Made by a program: the position numbers and the translations under genes. From assembly GCF_040412425.1 (NCBI RefSeq), contig NC_089789.1:30164606-30228605 (forward strand): a stretch of DNA of 64,000 nucleotides, given 5' to 3'. The notes under the pieces are model-generated. The model searched no databases, had not been told where the DNA came from, and saw only the letters and a program-made list of their open reading frames with translations. This document shows positions 25,670 to 37,125 of the stretch, piece by piece (position 1 is the first letter of the stretch; the number at the start of each line of letters is the position of its first letter). Source of the stretch: Macrobrachium rosenbergii (Eukaryota; Arthropoda; Malacostraca; Decapoda; Palaemonidae).

Positions 25670-26105
25670 GTGTCAAAATTTCGATTTGTGACCTATAGCC
25701 ACCCCAGAAATCTTTGAACAAATTTCGACTTGATATCTTCTGCTGCTTTTGAAGTCATAGAGCAAATTTCGACTTGTTATCCTTCACCACTTTTGAATTC
25801 TTGAGTTTTTACTCCCCCGTTACTTCAGAACTACTAAAGTGAATTTCGTTCGATTTGTAACAATCAGCCACTTCGATATTTTTAGAATGCACTAAGAATT
25901 TGTGCCCTCAGCTACTTCTGAAATCTTAAGTAAAATTTTAAATGTTTACGTTAGGGCACTTCTAACACCCTGGAGCGAATTACGATTTATGACCATGGAA
26001 TCGTAAGGAAAAATTTAATCTGTTATGCTCAGCCACTTCAGAACTCACAAGCGAATTTCGACTTGTTACCATCAGCCTCTTTTGAAACGCTCGAGCAGGT
26101 GTTGT
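25670..26105. repeat. Degenerate minisatellite, about 60-70-bp period
   Basis: Recurring phrases 'aatttcgacttgttatc' or variants, '(t/c)cagccactt' and 'tttgaa.tc..gagc' appear roughly seven times with strong divergence. This is an old array. Confidence 0.65.
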
Positions 26106-27108
26106 ACTGACTAACGACGCATGGACGCTGGGTAGAAATTGGAAAATCAAAACGAAGCTCACAACTGAGGCATAGGGCGAAGTCTCCCGATAAGGCGTGA
26201 GAGTTTCCAATGTGGTGTACGTACAGTCAATGGAAATATCTACTAACCTGCTGTTCACTTCTCACGTAGTCAACAGAGATAAGAGTAGCACCAGGAAACA
26301 CCATGAAATATAGATTCTTCGTGCCTTGAAAGCGGTTTGATTTGATTTTGTGAAATTTAGGCTGTCGAGCCGAGCACTTTCGGTCGTTCACCTCTTATGA
26401 CAGTGAAAAGAGGGAGTGGGCGTGGTTGGACAGCAAGATGAATAAATCCAGAAAATCGGGAAGATGAAGTACAAGGATATGAGAGGTTGGACAGCACGAT
26501 TGAAGAAAGGAAGCGGAAATGGAGGAAAAGTAAAATGCTAGCAAGTGTTTTGTGATACTGTATAACGTTACGAGTTTATTTTCGCAAAGGCTAGGGCAGT
26601 TATGAATAGTTTTTCTTCACATGTCAGCGAAGATGAAGTATGAATTTTCACTCAGAGAAATTCGTATATCTGTCGACTAGCGATTGATAAAATCTAAGAC
26701 ATGTAATTGAATTCACGTTACTTATGCAGTCATTTCTTTCTTGTTATTACTTCCACAATAAGTTCCCTTGAATTACCTGTATTTTTTCTTAAGTAAAATT
26801 AAAATGTACAATTACTTCTAGAAGGGAAAATAAACATATTCACTGAGTTCTCGTTGAAGCAGCAGTATATCAAAAAGTTTAATTACACACAGGAAGTTGC
26901 CTAATAATTAATTATAGCGACGCAGTTAATTAGAAATTAGTATGATGTTAATTGGACGCTGAATGAAAATCCTTTATTATAAATGACGTCAGGCATTCTA
27001 GCAACAACAAAAGCTGGTCGCCAAATTTCTCCGAACTGTTAATGTTTTAAAATGTAAATAAATTTATTCATAACTTTGGAGGAAATTTGCAGATGACTGA
27101 GTGCGTGC

Positions 27109-27111
<3 letters not shown>
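26106..27111. other. No gene; possible 5' exon of the cytolysin-like gene
   Basis: On the minus strand an ATG at 26304 opens a 57-base frame ending at a good donor 'CAG|GTTAGT' (exon end 26248). Its phase does not match the 25082 exon, so it can only be a 5' UTR exon or unrelated. A CRE palindrome 'tgacgtca' lies at 26984-26991. Confidence 0.25.

Positions 27112-27153
<42 letters not shown>
27112..27153. repeat. (GA)n microsatellite
   Basis: Uninterrupted GA run. Confidence 0.97.
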
Positions 27154-28392
<1,239 letters not shown>

Positions 28393-28800
28393 ATGTATCT
28401 TTTTAGTTTTCTGTAAAAGAAAACTATTGAGAATGGCTATTTTGTCTTTCCGTCTGCACTTTTTCCTGTCCGCCCTCAGGTCTTAAAAACTACTGAGGCT
28501 ACAGGGATGCAAATTGGTATGCTGATCATCCACCACCCAATCATCAAACATACCAAATTGCAGCCCTCTAGTCTCAGTAGTTTTTATTATATTCAAGGTA
28601 AAAGTTAGCCATGATCTTGCTTCTGGCATCGCTATAGGTGCGCCAAAAACACAGTCCACCACCGGGACGTGGCTGAAAGATTCATTGGCCGTGGCTGAGA
28701 GTTTCATGGGCCATGGCTTAAGAGTTTCATACAGCATTATACGCTATACAGAAAACTCGATTGCGCTGAAGAAACTTCGGCGCATTTTTTACTTATTTGG
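28393..28800 (+). mobile_element. Fold-back interspersed element, copy 2
   Basis: The fuller copy of the 7.68-kb family. A central inverted repeat pairs 28483-28521 ('aaaactactgaggct' plus 'gcaaattggtatg') with 28548-28585 ('cataccaaattgc' plus 'ctcagtagttttt'). A second hairpin closes the 3' end ('tgcgctgaag' with 'cttcggcgca'), and a third, 'gttttc' with 'gaaaac', is at the 5' end. It is non-coding. Confidence 0.9.
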
Positions 28801-29303
28801 AATTTGATATTTTCAACATCGTTATATTATCAAAGACGTTGACTACATTACATTTATATTTGTCAAGTTATATTGCGATTCGCGAATTAACACTTTCAAC
28901 TTGTAATAGATGTTCGTCTTGAGATATTATATATTCCACAGCAGATACAATATTTTTTCCCCCGTTAGCTGTAATATTTCGATCTGAAATGGAATTTGTT
29001 TGAGATGAGGTATATCGCTTTGTCTTACGAAGTAATATTTTCAGCGCGACAACTTTCTCGCAATAAATTTTTTTTTTTTCGAGACATTTTATAGAATTTT
29101 CTTCACAGGATACAAAATTTTAAATAAAATAATTCTTAGATAAGACACACTGAATTTTTAGCTGCTCTAATGATGCCTAGTCTTTTTAGATGCATTTTAA
29201 ATTTTGGTGAAGCTGATTTCGATGGGGAATGGATATTCTGGGCCGCAAATGTAACAACAATCCTTTATCGATTTCCTTCGTTAACCAATCGTTAGAGTCC
29301 CAG

Positions 29304-29304
<1 letters not shown>
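28801..29304. other. No gene recognised
   Basis: AT-rich, unassigned. Confidence 0.45.
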
Positions 29305-29340
<36 letters not shown>

Positions 29341-29362
29341 CTCTCTCTCTCTCTCTCTCTCC
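29305..29362. repeat. Compound (CA)n-(CT)n microsatellite
   Basis: The CA run passes into a CT run at about 29337. Confidence 0.95.
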
Positions 29363-29512
29363 ACACCATTCACCTCAGAACATGAAATACTTTTCGGTCT
29401 CTCTTGTTTCCCAACCCACTTCATCAGTCTTATAGAGGGCGAGGTAACTAATTACATTGACAGCGAAGCCCTACGACACTGCAACTGGCTTCTGTCTCTC
29501 TGTCTATTTATC

Positions 29513-29860
29513 TATCTATTTTCTTTTACGATACCCAGCCATAGCTTGAGTGGCCATTAAAAGGAAATCTGTCTATCTATCTATCTTCTTTTGCGGTACC
29601 CAGCCATAGCTAGAGCGACCATTAAAAGGTATCTCTACCTGTCTATCTATCTATCTTCTTTTACTGTATCCAGCCATAGCTTGAGTGACTATTAAAAGGA
29701 ACCTCTCTATCTGCCTATCTTCTTTTACGGTACCCAGCCATAGCTTGAGTGACAAAAGGAATCTCTCTGTCTTCTTTTACGGTACCCAGCCATAGCTTGA
29801 AATCTGTATCTTCTTTTACGGTACACAGCCCATGCTTGAGTAACCATGAAAAGGAAACAA
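29513..29860. repeat. Progressively shortening minisatellite
   Basis: Six units each contain 'tcttcttttacggtacccag' and 'ccatagcttgag'. They start near 29520, 29585, 29654, 29719, 29770 and 29812. Spacing falls from about 65 to about 42 bases because the spacer (a 'tctatctatc' run plus 'accattaaaagga') is lost stepwise towards the 3' side. Confidence 0.9.
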
Positions 29861-30714
29861 TGCATAAAACCATTAGAGAAAGGTGGTCGGTGTTTACGGA
29901 GAGAATTCCATTAAGCAGACTGAAGGAGTGACCAACGTACAAATGTGAAAAAGGTTCCGACGAGAAAAAATAAATCAGGAATATGTAGGCCTATTAAAAT
30001 TCTGAACGTTCAAAACACTGTGGTTTTCATACTCCGAATGACTGTTCAAGTTGTTTGTAGACTTTATCATCACGACCTACAGAAATATCTCGGATGGTTA
30101 GACAGGGTGCCACAAAAGCATTAAAATTCAACATCCACAGACCTCTGTTATGATTAGGCGAGAGACCACGACGATTTATAAAGTTAAGATTAAAATTAAT
30201 TTAATGACTGGATAGTATGTCGAAAAGATATATATTGAAGATTTCGCTGTTTTGTCAGAAATTTCTTTTACCGTTTGTGTGTGCAAAGTTGTCTTCTAGG
30301 ACGACTAAATCACTGCTGCTGTTTTAGAGGAAACCCCCGTCTCATGCTCCGAAGAACCTTCAACAGTTCACTACAATCCGCCTTTTTCCGAAAATTTGTC
30401 TTGAAAAGTTTTTTAGCTATATAAGTTGCAGATCAACAGCTGACAAAAGATATGCTTAACTGCTACTAACCCACAAGGTAGTTTTAAAAGTAAAATCACA
30501 TCTGAAGTTCTTTGACATGTGACAAACATGTTAGGAATTACATAGATGATGGTGTACACACACCACTCAAGAAAGGAAGGCCTCCAAGTATCAAAGTCAA
30601 CTCCGGCCATCTCATCAGTCTGTTGACACAACAGACCCCCTTCACTAAGGTGGGGTAATACAGAATGAACTCAAATTCTTAAATCCTATTGTCGTTAAGT
30701 GATGTGTAGACTTA
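29861..30714. other. No gene recognised
   Basis: Unassigned, with no supported frame. Confidence 0.45.
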
Positions 30715-30900
30715 TGGCCTGTCCACACTAGCGGGCATGCCCGTCTGGCGCTTCCAACCTTTTATATTTTCTCTCTCTCTTCTAAAGCATCGTTACCAGT
30801 CAATCGCATCGTTCTGGCTCCACACTCCCGGTCGGGTCAGTAAAGTGGAACAATGGGAACAGTGTTTGCCGCCGATCAGGCCCGCTCGTCTGGACAGGCC
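30715..30900. mobile_element. MITE with about 22-bp TIRs
   Basis: The ends 'tggcctgtccacactagcgg' and 'ccgctcgtctggacaggcc' are imperfect inverted repeats. TTA flanks both sides (30712-30714 and 30901-30903). A 3-bp TTA duplication suits PIF/Harbinger-type MITEs. It is 186 bp and non-coding. Confidence 0.75.
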
Positions 30901-31019
30901 TTAACTACCTTCCTTGGGGTATGGTTGAAAAGCAAAGAACTCGTGATTTGTTCCATAACTTGTCTTGGAAGATCAGACTGATCGGAAAATAAAACTTAAA
31001 ATCCCTTGGTTCAACATCA

Positions 31020-31429
31020 AGGCTGTGTCCACACGACCGAACTTTGCTCGACGAACATCTGCTCGATGTGACGTCAGAAGCCGAGAAACAGCGGGCAAAG
31101 TACTGTATAGGTTTTTATTTTCGTATGGTTACCGAATTACCGAGGCTTTGCTCGTTGCTAGTTAAGATTGGAGGATGGGTTTAGATTAGTTGTCTGACGT
31201 ACGAAGTAACGTTGTTCATCAATGTCAATGAACTATATCATTTCTGTTACTCCCTACATTTAAACATATGTAAATGTCCATTTTCTCGTACATCAATCAT
31301 TCTTGCTGCCGTCAGCACCAGGCTCACACTGCTCGACTGTCATCGTTTGGACCAAAGTCTGAAGATCTTGGTTTGGACACGAGCATAAAAACCTTTACCA
31401 AACAAAATGCGACCGTGTGGGCGCAGCCT
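31020..31429. mobile_element. MITE with inverted ends and a CRE palindrome
   Basis: Starts 'aggctgtgtccacacgaccg' and ends 'cgaccgtgtgggcgcagcct', inverted with few mismatches. The internal phrase 'gtgacgtcagaagc' is shared with the elements at 47.4-48.0 kb and contains 'tgacgtca' at 31069-31076. No transposase. Confidence 0.75.
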
Positions 31430-31654
31430 GGCTTAAGCTTGTTAAATTAAGTGTCAAATGGGAACATTTCGTCTCTGAAGACTACAGAAACTTGTACGTT
31501 CGGCCTCACTCCCAAAATCTCAGTCCACTTTCAAGGAAAATTGACAGTATATCCTGTCCACTGTGGCATGCCCAAGACTCGTTATAGTACTGTGGTACTG
31601 CACTCATGTAATTTCTATGTGAACCTTTGTGATAGTAATAGTCTGAATTTTAAA

Positions 31655-31845
31655 TACGATTAATTACTTGCTAATGTGATCACAAAACCATTTCCCAGGA
31701 ACAAAGTAGTCTGAACACTTTAAGATGCGATTTGGAATGTAAACGTGGTGGGAATACTAATTCCGGCTCCTGCTTTCGCGATTACTTGCTAATATGATCA
31801 CAAAATCATTACACAGGAGCAGTGTATACTGACACCACTATCAGA
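31655..31845. repeat. Two-copy local duplication
   Basis: 'cgatta...acttgctaat' followed by 'tgatcacaaaa' occurs near 31658 and again near 31780, each followed by a diverged 'cat(t).c.caggag' segment. Confidence 0.7.
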
Positions 31846-32130
31846 CTATGCTATTTTATGTTAAAACAAGGTTATCAGAACTACCTCAGTGGAATATTAG
31901 CTAACAAGTTAAAGAGATGGCAGTAACAAAAATATTCAAGAGTAAAATCGAAAAAATTACTAGCACCAAAGACAATAGAAATGAAAATTTTAATATGCTT
32001 TAAAAATTGTTAGGAAACAACTATGTAGTATGACCAATATATTTATTATTAAGGGGTACAATGTTTCATTTTTAACCCTGGTCAATTCTGTGTTTGTGTA
32101 TGCGTGTGTGTAGTGTAAGCGTGTGTATAA

Positions 32131-32266
32131 AGTATACCTTAGTTTAACAGACCACTGAGCTGATTAACAGCTCTTTAGGGCTGGCCCGAAGGATTAGACT
32201 TATTTGTGGCTAATGGTTGCCTTAGCAGCAGGACCTACAACTGTGTGGAATCCACCACATTATAGC
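32131..32266 (-). mobile_element. tRNA-like SINE, copy 1
   Basis: Minus-strand member of the family at 50,549 and 59,846. Shared blocks are 'gtggattccaca', 'gtaggtcc', 'taatccttcgggccagccct', 'gagctgttaatcagctcagt' and 'ggtctg(g)ttaaactaagg'. The phrase 'cagctcagtggt' resembles a pol III box A. Confidence 0.88.
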
Positions 32267-33409
32267 AGAAATTAATTTCTATCTTAAAGCGAACTCTTCA
32301 TCAGCCGGCCGGGAAATGAACTGGCCCAGCGAGTGTTGTCCAAGCTCTGCCGACTCTTCCAATGTCTTTGAGAAGCCTGAAGAATGCTTACGTAAGAAAA
32401 TGAGTTTGAGATTGGTTAGTAAGTGGAAGAATAAGGACGGTAATTTAACAGATTTTAAAATTCGAAACTATCAAGAGGAAAAAGGTAAGGTGGCGAGTAG
32501 TGTGAAGTCCTATTATCAAGTATGGGCTTTCATGTTCATTAAAGTGAGCGTGAGATTGAAGTGATTAGTGTGGGTTTCGGTGTCAGGCATAATACTGGCA
32601 AGTTCTCTAGTATGAGTCGGGTTAGTGTTAATTTGCTGCATTCAAGGTTAATACACAGTCTAGCAGTTACCATGTCCAGAGCTAACCATACTCTATTTGG
32701 TATCTGCTCTGTTGAGCGTACTGATACAATAGTCAACCTGTTCCTCTTTGACAATGTTTTCACTTCCTCCGATGGATTTATCATGACTCAGCTCACAATA
32801 TGCCAGCCAGTCCGATGCACTCGCCAAGCTGATCTTTTGATCAGTTCTGCTAGACAGTCAACAGTTCTAATACAACTAATCGGCTCAGGCCGTTCAGAAA
32901 AATCTTACATTTTCTGAAAAAGCTTATATTTGAAAGGGAACAACAGTTAACAAAAACAAACAGGTTTATAATTAAAAGGTTTATTCATACGCCATCCTCC
33001 TCTGAGTTTACAGTTTAGGGAATGAAAATTAAACTCACAACCAAAATACAGACTTGTGCCTCCGGAAATGAACAAATATAAAAAAGGGGTAGACTTTTAT
33101 TTTTTCTGTTATCAAGTTACTCATCATTCGGGACCTTGTGTAGTGCTGTGGCCATTTTGATTTAAAATCACCTTCTCCTGCCCTTTAGGAGATTCGGAAT
33201 TATCACAGTTTCTGCACTTGGTAAAGTTTCTAAATACCTAACCTGGGTCCGTCCAGCTTTACCAAGGCCGAATTTAGGACTCAAATTCATTAACACGTGC
33301 TTTAAAAAAAAAATCTAAACTTTCAAATTGAAGGCAATCAAGACCTCACTAGTATTATACCAATCTACTGGTATAAATGATTAAAAAAAAATCACCTTCA
33401 TTCAACCCC
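32267..33409. other. No gene recognised; overlapping open frames
   Basis: Frames are open on both strands (plus 32316-32564 and 32561-32917; minus 32539-32784) in a less AT-rich patch. None shows a family I know. They could be a transposon remnant. Confidence 0.35.
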
Positions 33410-33513
33410 AAGTCTGCAAGCCTCGAAAGACACCGTGCCATTTAACGATGTCTTGGTCCCGTACAAGAATCTCAAACCTACTGATCAACAAGACTCTTTC
33501 GCCTCCTAAAAAC
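33410..33513 (-). other. Terminal exon candidate, minus paralogue
   Basis: The acceptor 'gctttttcttgacag' precedes 33513. Acceptor and exon start align with those of the plus paralogue at 46078 ('ctgcttg' then a pyrimidine tract, then 'gttttt.ggaggcgaaa' against 'gttttggagtgggagcgaaa'). Joined in phase to 35261-35345, the frame stops after three codons, so this exon is mostly 3' UTR. The 3' limit is unknown. Confidence 0.4.
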
Positions 33514-34049
33514 CTGTCAAGAAAAAGCAAGCAGCAGAAGTTTGTTCCAGGAGAGATCATGATTATAATCTTTTAAATACATTCAATATCCTAAAAAAAA
33601 ACAAAGGTGAATTTATCTTTTCAAAAGAATAGCTTGGTAACTTCGTAATTTTATATACTGAAAAGTTTAAATATTTCCTTATAATCAGTAACATTTAAAT
33701 ATTTACTTAATAATTCAACACTAAATCACAAGGAATTAAACATTTACTTTCAAAGGTTTCCTTACAGCTTAAACTAGAAAATTTTTCTATTTTAAAACCG
33801 TGTAACAATCATGATTAAGAGATTGTGGCGTGGGTATCCTTCAGTTAAACCACAGTAAAAATTAAATTGTTTTTAAATCAAAAGTTTCCCTCGGAAAAAA
33901 TCTTCATTAAAACTGTTAGAAAATCCTATTAAGAAAAAAACAATGCCAACAACTGAATTAAAAACAAAAAATATAAAAGCCTTTTAAAATAAGAGTTTCA
34001 AAAAACATCCACTAAAACTGTTAGAATCCAATATGTAAAACAATTTCAA

Positions 34050-34330
34050 GTAACAAACCCACTGCCTTTAAAGTAACAAACCCACTGCCTTCAAAGTAAC
34101 AAACCCATTGCCTTCAAAGCAAATCACTTAATTGAACTCACTGCCTTTAAATAGTATATAAACCCATTAAGTCTTTAAAATGTAACATACAAAACTTTTT
34201 CTAAAGTATACAAACCCTGTATCATACAATGTCTTCAAAAAAACAGAACCCACTGCCTAAACATACAAAACTACTCAAAATAGCAAAATACCAGTCTATT
34301 GTCTAATTAACCAACCCACTCTTCGTAACA
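34050..34330 (-). repeat. Intronic degenerate repeats ('aaacccactgcctt')
   Basis: Five or more diverged units containing 'acaaacccactgccttcaaa'. The reverse complement resembles the 'aacagtgggtttgtatggta' units at 45,490-45,625 in the plus paralogue. Confidence 0.6.
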
Positions 34331-35148
34331 GAAATAAACCCCAAGTCTCTAAATGGTAGAAAACCTACCAGTAGCTTACTGTCTGAACCTTTACCATGCC
34401 ATCCCACTTCATTTATCACCATAGAATTTTTCCAAGTTAATCTCAAGTGAAATTATGAACTAGCCTATTAAATCAACATGAAACAAATACTACTAGTTAA
34501 AATAAGCCAATTACAAAACCAACCAAAATTTATTAAAAAATGTAAGGATGTTACGTGATAGTATTAAACTTAAAGATTTTGTTCGCTTTCAAAAATTATC
34601 ACTTATAAACAGGTCAACTAATTCTAACAACTTTGAACAGGTTAACACTTGGTTACTACTAACATTAAAGTATTCAGTCTCATTTTGCAGTACGTATGTA
34701 CCCAGCCGAATTCTTATATTTTATATGAAATTTGAAATTTTAACAAAATCGTTTAACATTTTAATTCTTAACGAAAAGTTTGATAGGCTCCCAACTGGAT
34801 ATTTAAGGCCACTCCCCACAAAAAAAAAAAATCAATACCCTAACATGGGAAACGGTGTCAAGTTACATTAAATTTTTGTGCTAAAAACTGCCAAAATTTA
34901 CTAATACCCTGACAAATTTCACCTGCCCAGCTCCCGAAATTATATGAAATTTCGAGGACTTTCCAGTTTACTAAACTAGACCCGAACTTTTTACTTTAGT
35001 TTGGCTTTGAAAACTGTTTCCTAATACCCAAACCTAAATTAATTCTGCCTAGCTCCCGAAACACCGTTACCAAGACTTACCACTTTAGTGAAAAACACGA
35101 ACTTTCTAGTTCGGTTTAATTTCGAATCCCCCACCCAAACCGAACTTG

Positions 35149-35174
35149 CACAGTAGACCTATAGGCCTACTATG
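35149..35174. repeat. 26-nt near-perfect palindrome
   Basis: Centred on 'aggcctataggcct'. Two related palindromes sit in the matching intron of the plus paralogue at 44281 and 44337. Confidence 0.85.
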
Positions 35175-35187
35175 CAAGCTGGGCGTA

Positions 35188-35229
35188 CCTCCACCCCTTC
35201 AGGGGCACCGCCCCTGAAGGCAGTGGAGG
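35188..35229. repeat. GC-rich hairpin in the intron
   Basis: Arms 'cctccaccccttcaggggc' and 'gcccctgaaggcagtggagg' pair with a bulge. The reverse complement matches the hairpin at 44228-44267. Confidence 0.9.
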
Positions 35230-35260
35230 TTTCATCAGTTACAACTGAAATCACACTTAC

Positions 35261-35345
35261 CTTGAAATATCCCCCAAAAAGTGTTCATGCGATGCAATTT
35301 TGACTTCAGATAGCAATTGTGCTCCATCGTGAAAAACCTTGTCAT
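35261..35345 (-). CDS. Conserved internal exon, minus paralogue (unknown family)
   Basis: Acceptor 'attttaatttttttcag' precedes 35345 and donor 'CAAG|GTAAGTG' follows 35261. The exon is 85 nt and open in the frame starting at its first base: it contains 'TRFFTMEHNCYLKSKLHRMN' and then 'TFWGIFQ'. The paralogue at 44078-44153 is 76 nt and open in the same frame. The 9-base length difference keeps both phase and frame, which suggests the difference arose under coding constraint. Conserved positions are T-R-F near the start, L-(K/R)-S-(K/E)-L-(H/R) in the middle and a W-x-F end. The downstream phase is 1. I do not recognise the domain; a transposon-derived or lineage-specific small protein and a non-coding transcript with chance openness are alternatives. 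Confidence 0.45.
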
Positions 35346-36179
35346 CTGAAAAAAATTAAAATTCCATTAACCATCAAACAAACAAATAAAAAACCAGTAC
35401 ACTAATATAAAAAACCAAAAGCCCGTCCCTTAGTAAAACTAAGAAATTTGAAAATTTACGATCCATGAAATTTCAGCTTTAACTTGTCTAACAGACCAAT
35501 GAATTCACCGGAGGTTACGTTGCTATAGAACTCAAACTACTGTATTTCACCTCTAATCCAGGGAAGTTTTCCCCCACCAGCATAAATTAACTGAAATATT
35601 TTTTACCTCGCAAGTATTCGATTTCACGCACCTAACGCTACCGAACAACGCAGATTGACCACGCCTGCAACCCCGGCAAAGATGCTCCGAGCTTGAAATA
35701 AAGTTAATTGTTGTACTATAGACAAGGATTAAGACACGACACATTGCAGGCTGATATAAAGTTGAAATTCTAAGCAGTCTGCACAATTAACATCGAACAT
35801 TATATCGATCCAACGAACGACCGCGAAAGACAATCGCTCTCTCGTGAACTGAGGAAATCCTCACGTAACCCGCCCAAGGACGACCGCTAAAAAACACGAA
35901 CAACCACTAGTCTATTATTCGCAATCAAGGACGCCAAAGCTATCGTTCCAGAACTGTCATAAGTGTCTCCTGGACGAAATACAGAGATGCAATCGTTTTT
36001 CTTCTTTAAAATGTACTTATCTGTGTATAAAGTTAATTTTTCCTTTAATTTTCGCTTTGTCTGTTGTAGAAATAAGTATTTTTTAGTTGAATTTCTTGAA
36101 ACACGGAATCACGTGTTAATAATTAAATACTGACATGCTCCACATTCTTAGTTTATTCATGTCAGAAATATTGTTTTGA

Positions 36180-36180
<1 letters not shown>
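35346..36180. other. Upstream part of the minus paralogue; CG-richer patch
   Basis: About 35600-35960 is richer in CG dinucleotides than its surroundings and could hold the promoter or first exon. On the minus strand 'acttgcgag|gtaaaa' near 35608 is a possible donor. 'gtgtcttaa' and 'cttgt(c)tatag' recall 43,807-43,832 upstream of the plus copy. No exon is firmly placed. Confidence 0.3.
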
Positions 36181-36248
<68 letters not shown>

Positions 36249-36292
36249 CATACTTATATGTATGTATGTGTATATATATTATATATACATTA

Positions 36293-36357
<65 letters not shown>

Positions 36358-36362
36358 ATATA
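36181..36362. repeat. (TA)n microsatellite with CATA interruptions
   Basis: TA tracts at 36181-36244 and 36270-36362 with a 'catacatacttatatgta' spacer. Confidence 0.96.
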
Positions 36363-36884
36363 TTACTACATAATAACATACCTGTCCCGTCTTCAATACA
36401 GAACATAACAGCCTTTACGATTTCCAGACACTGTATTTTTCTTATGGCTATTGTAAGCATGGATAATGATAGATATATTTTGGCCATTTTCGAATACGAT
36501 GCGGTGAAGTCTATAGTATTTCGGGACTTGCAAACGAATATTTATTCTTTATTTCAGCGGTACATTTCATAGTATGTTTTATGGCTGTAGTTTCAACGCT
36601 TACTTCTAACATGTTCCGCCCGCAAACAAAATCATAATAGAATCCAATTACAGACTTTCCTGAAGCCACACGAACCCGCAAAAAATCCTGTGAAGAGAAC
36701 TTGGACGAACTTAAATAAAATAATGTTAGACTCATTCTTGAACTTGAACAAAATCTTAGGCAGAATGTTGTCAGACACATTCTTGGCCCTCAGCAAATGG
36801 AGAAAGCATCCAGTCTCGACCATTTTTAAAAGCTCTAAAGCAAAGGCAGCTGTCTTGAGGAATTTACAAGTAAAACTTACATGG
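36363..36884. other. No gene recognised
   Basis: Overlapping open frames on both strands at 36511-36953 have no recognisable content. Confidence 0.4.
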
Positions 36885-37125
36885 GACAAGTTTTGTAGGT
36901 GGCCAGTAATAAGTCACAGGAAAAAAAAGTCATTAATTTATAGTGGCCGGTAATAAAGTCACAGAGAAAAATTTCTCAGTATTTCTTGGGGGTCATTATC
37001 TTTATGATATTTACAGTCTCTTGTTTGATTTTACGGTAATCCGAACGGGCTTGTACTAAACACGCCGCAAAGGTGGATACATACCGGGTTAAAACCCTTG
37101 GGGGTCACTATCTAAGAAAGATTAA
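36885..37125 (+). repeat. Dispersed repeat of the 'gggggtca' family
   Basis: Contains 'gtggcc(a/g)gtaataa' twice, 'cttgggggtcattatc', 'tgatatttacagtctcttg', 'ggcttgtactaaacacgccg' and 'cccttgggggtcactatct'. Shorter copies are at 20877 and 22568. The duplicated 'cttgggggtca(t/c)tatc' near both ends suggests short direct terminal repeats of about 16 bases. Confidence 0.7.

Noticed and set aside
26248..26304. First coding exon of the cytolysin-like gene (ATG to donor)
   Set aside because: Its exit phase does not fit the 25082 exon; it could only be untranslated or unrelated.
32539..32917. Overlapping frames on both strands (118 and 81 codons)
   Set aside because: Neither resembles a family I know, and both cannot be coding. 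Left as unassigned.
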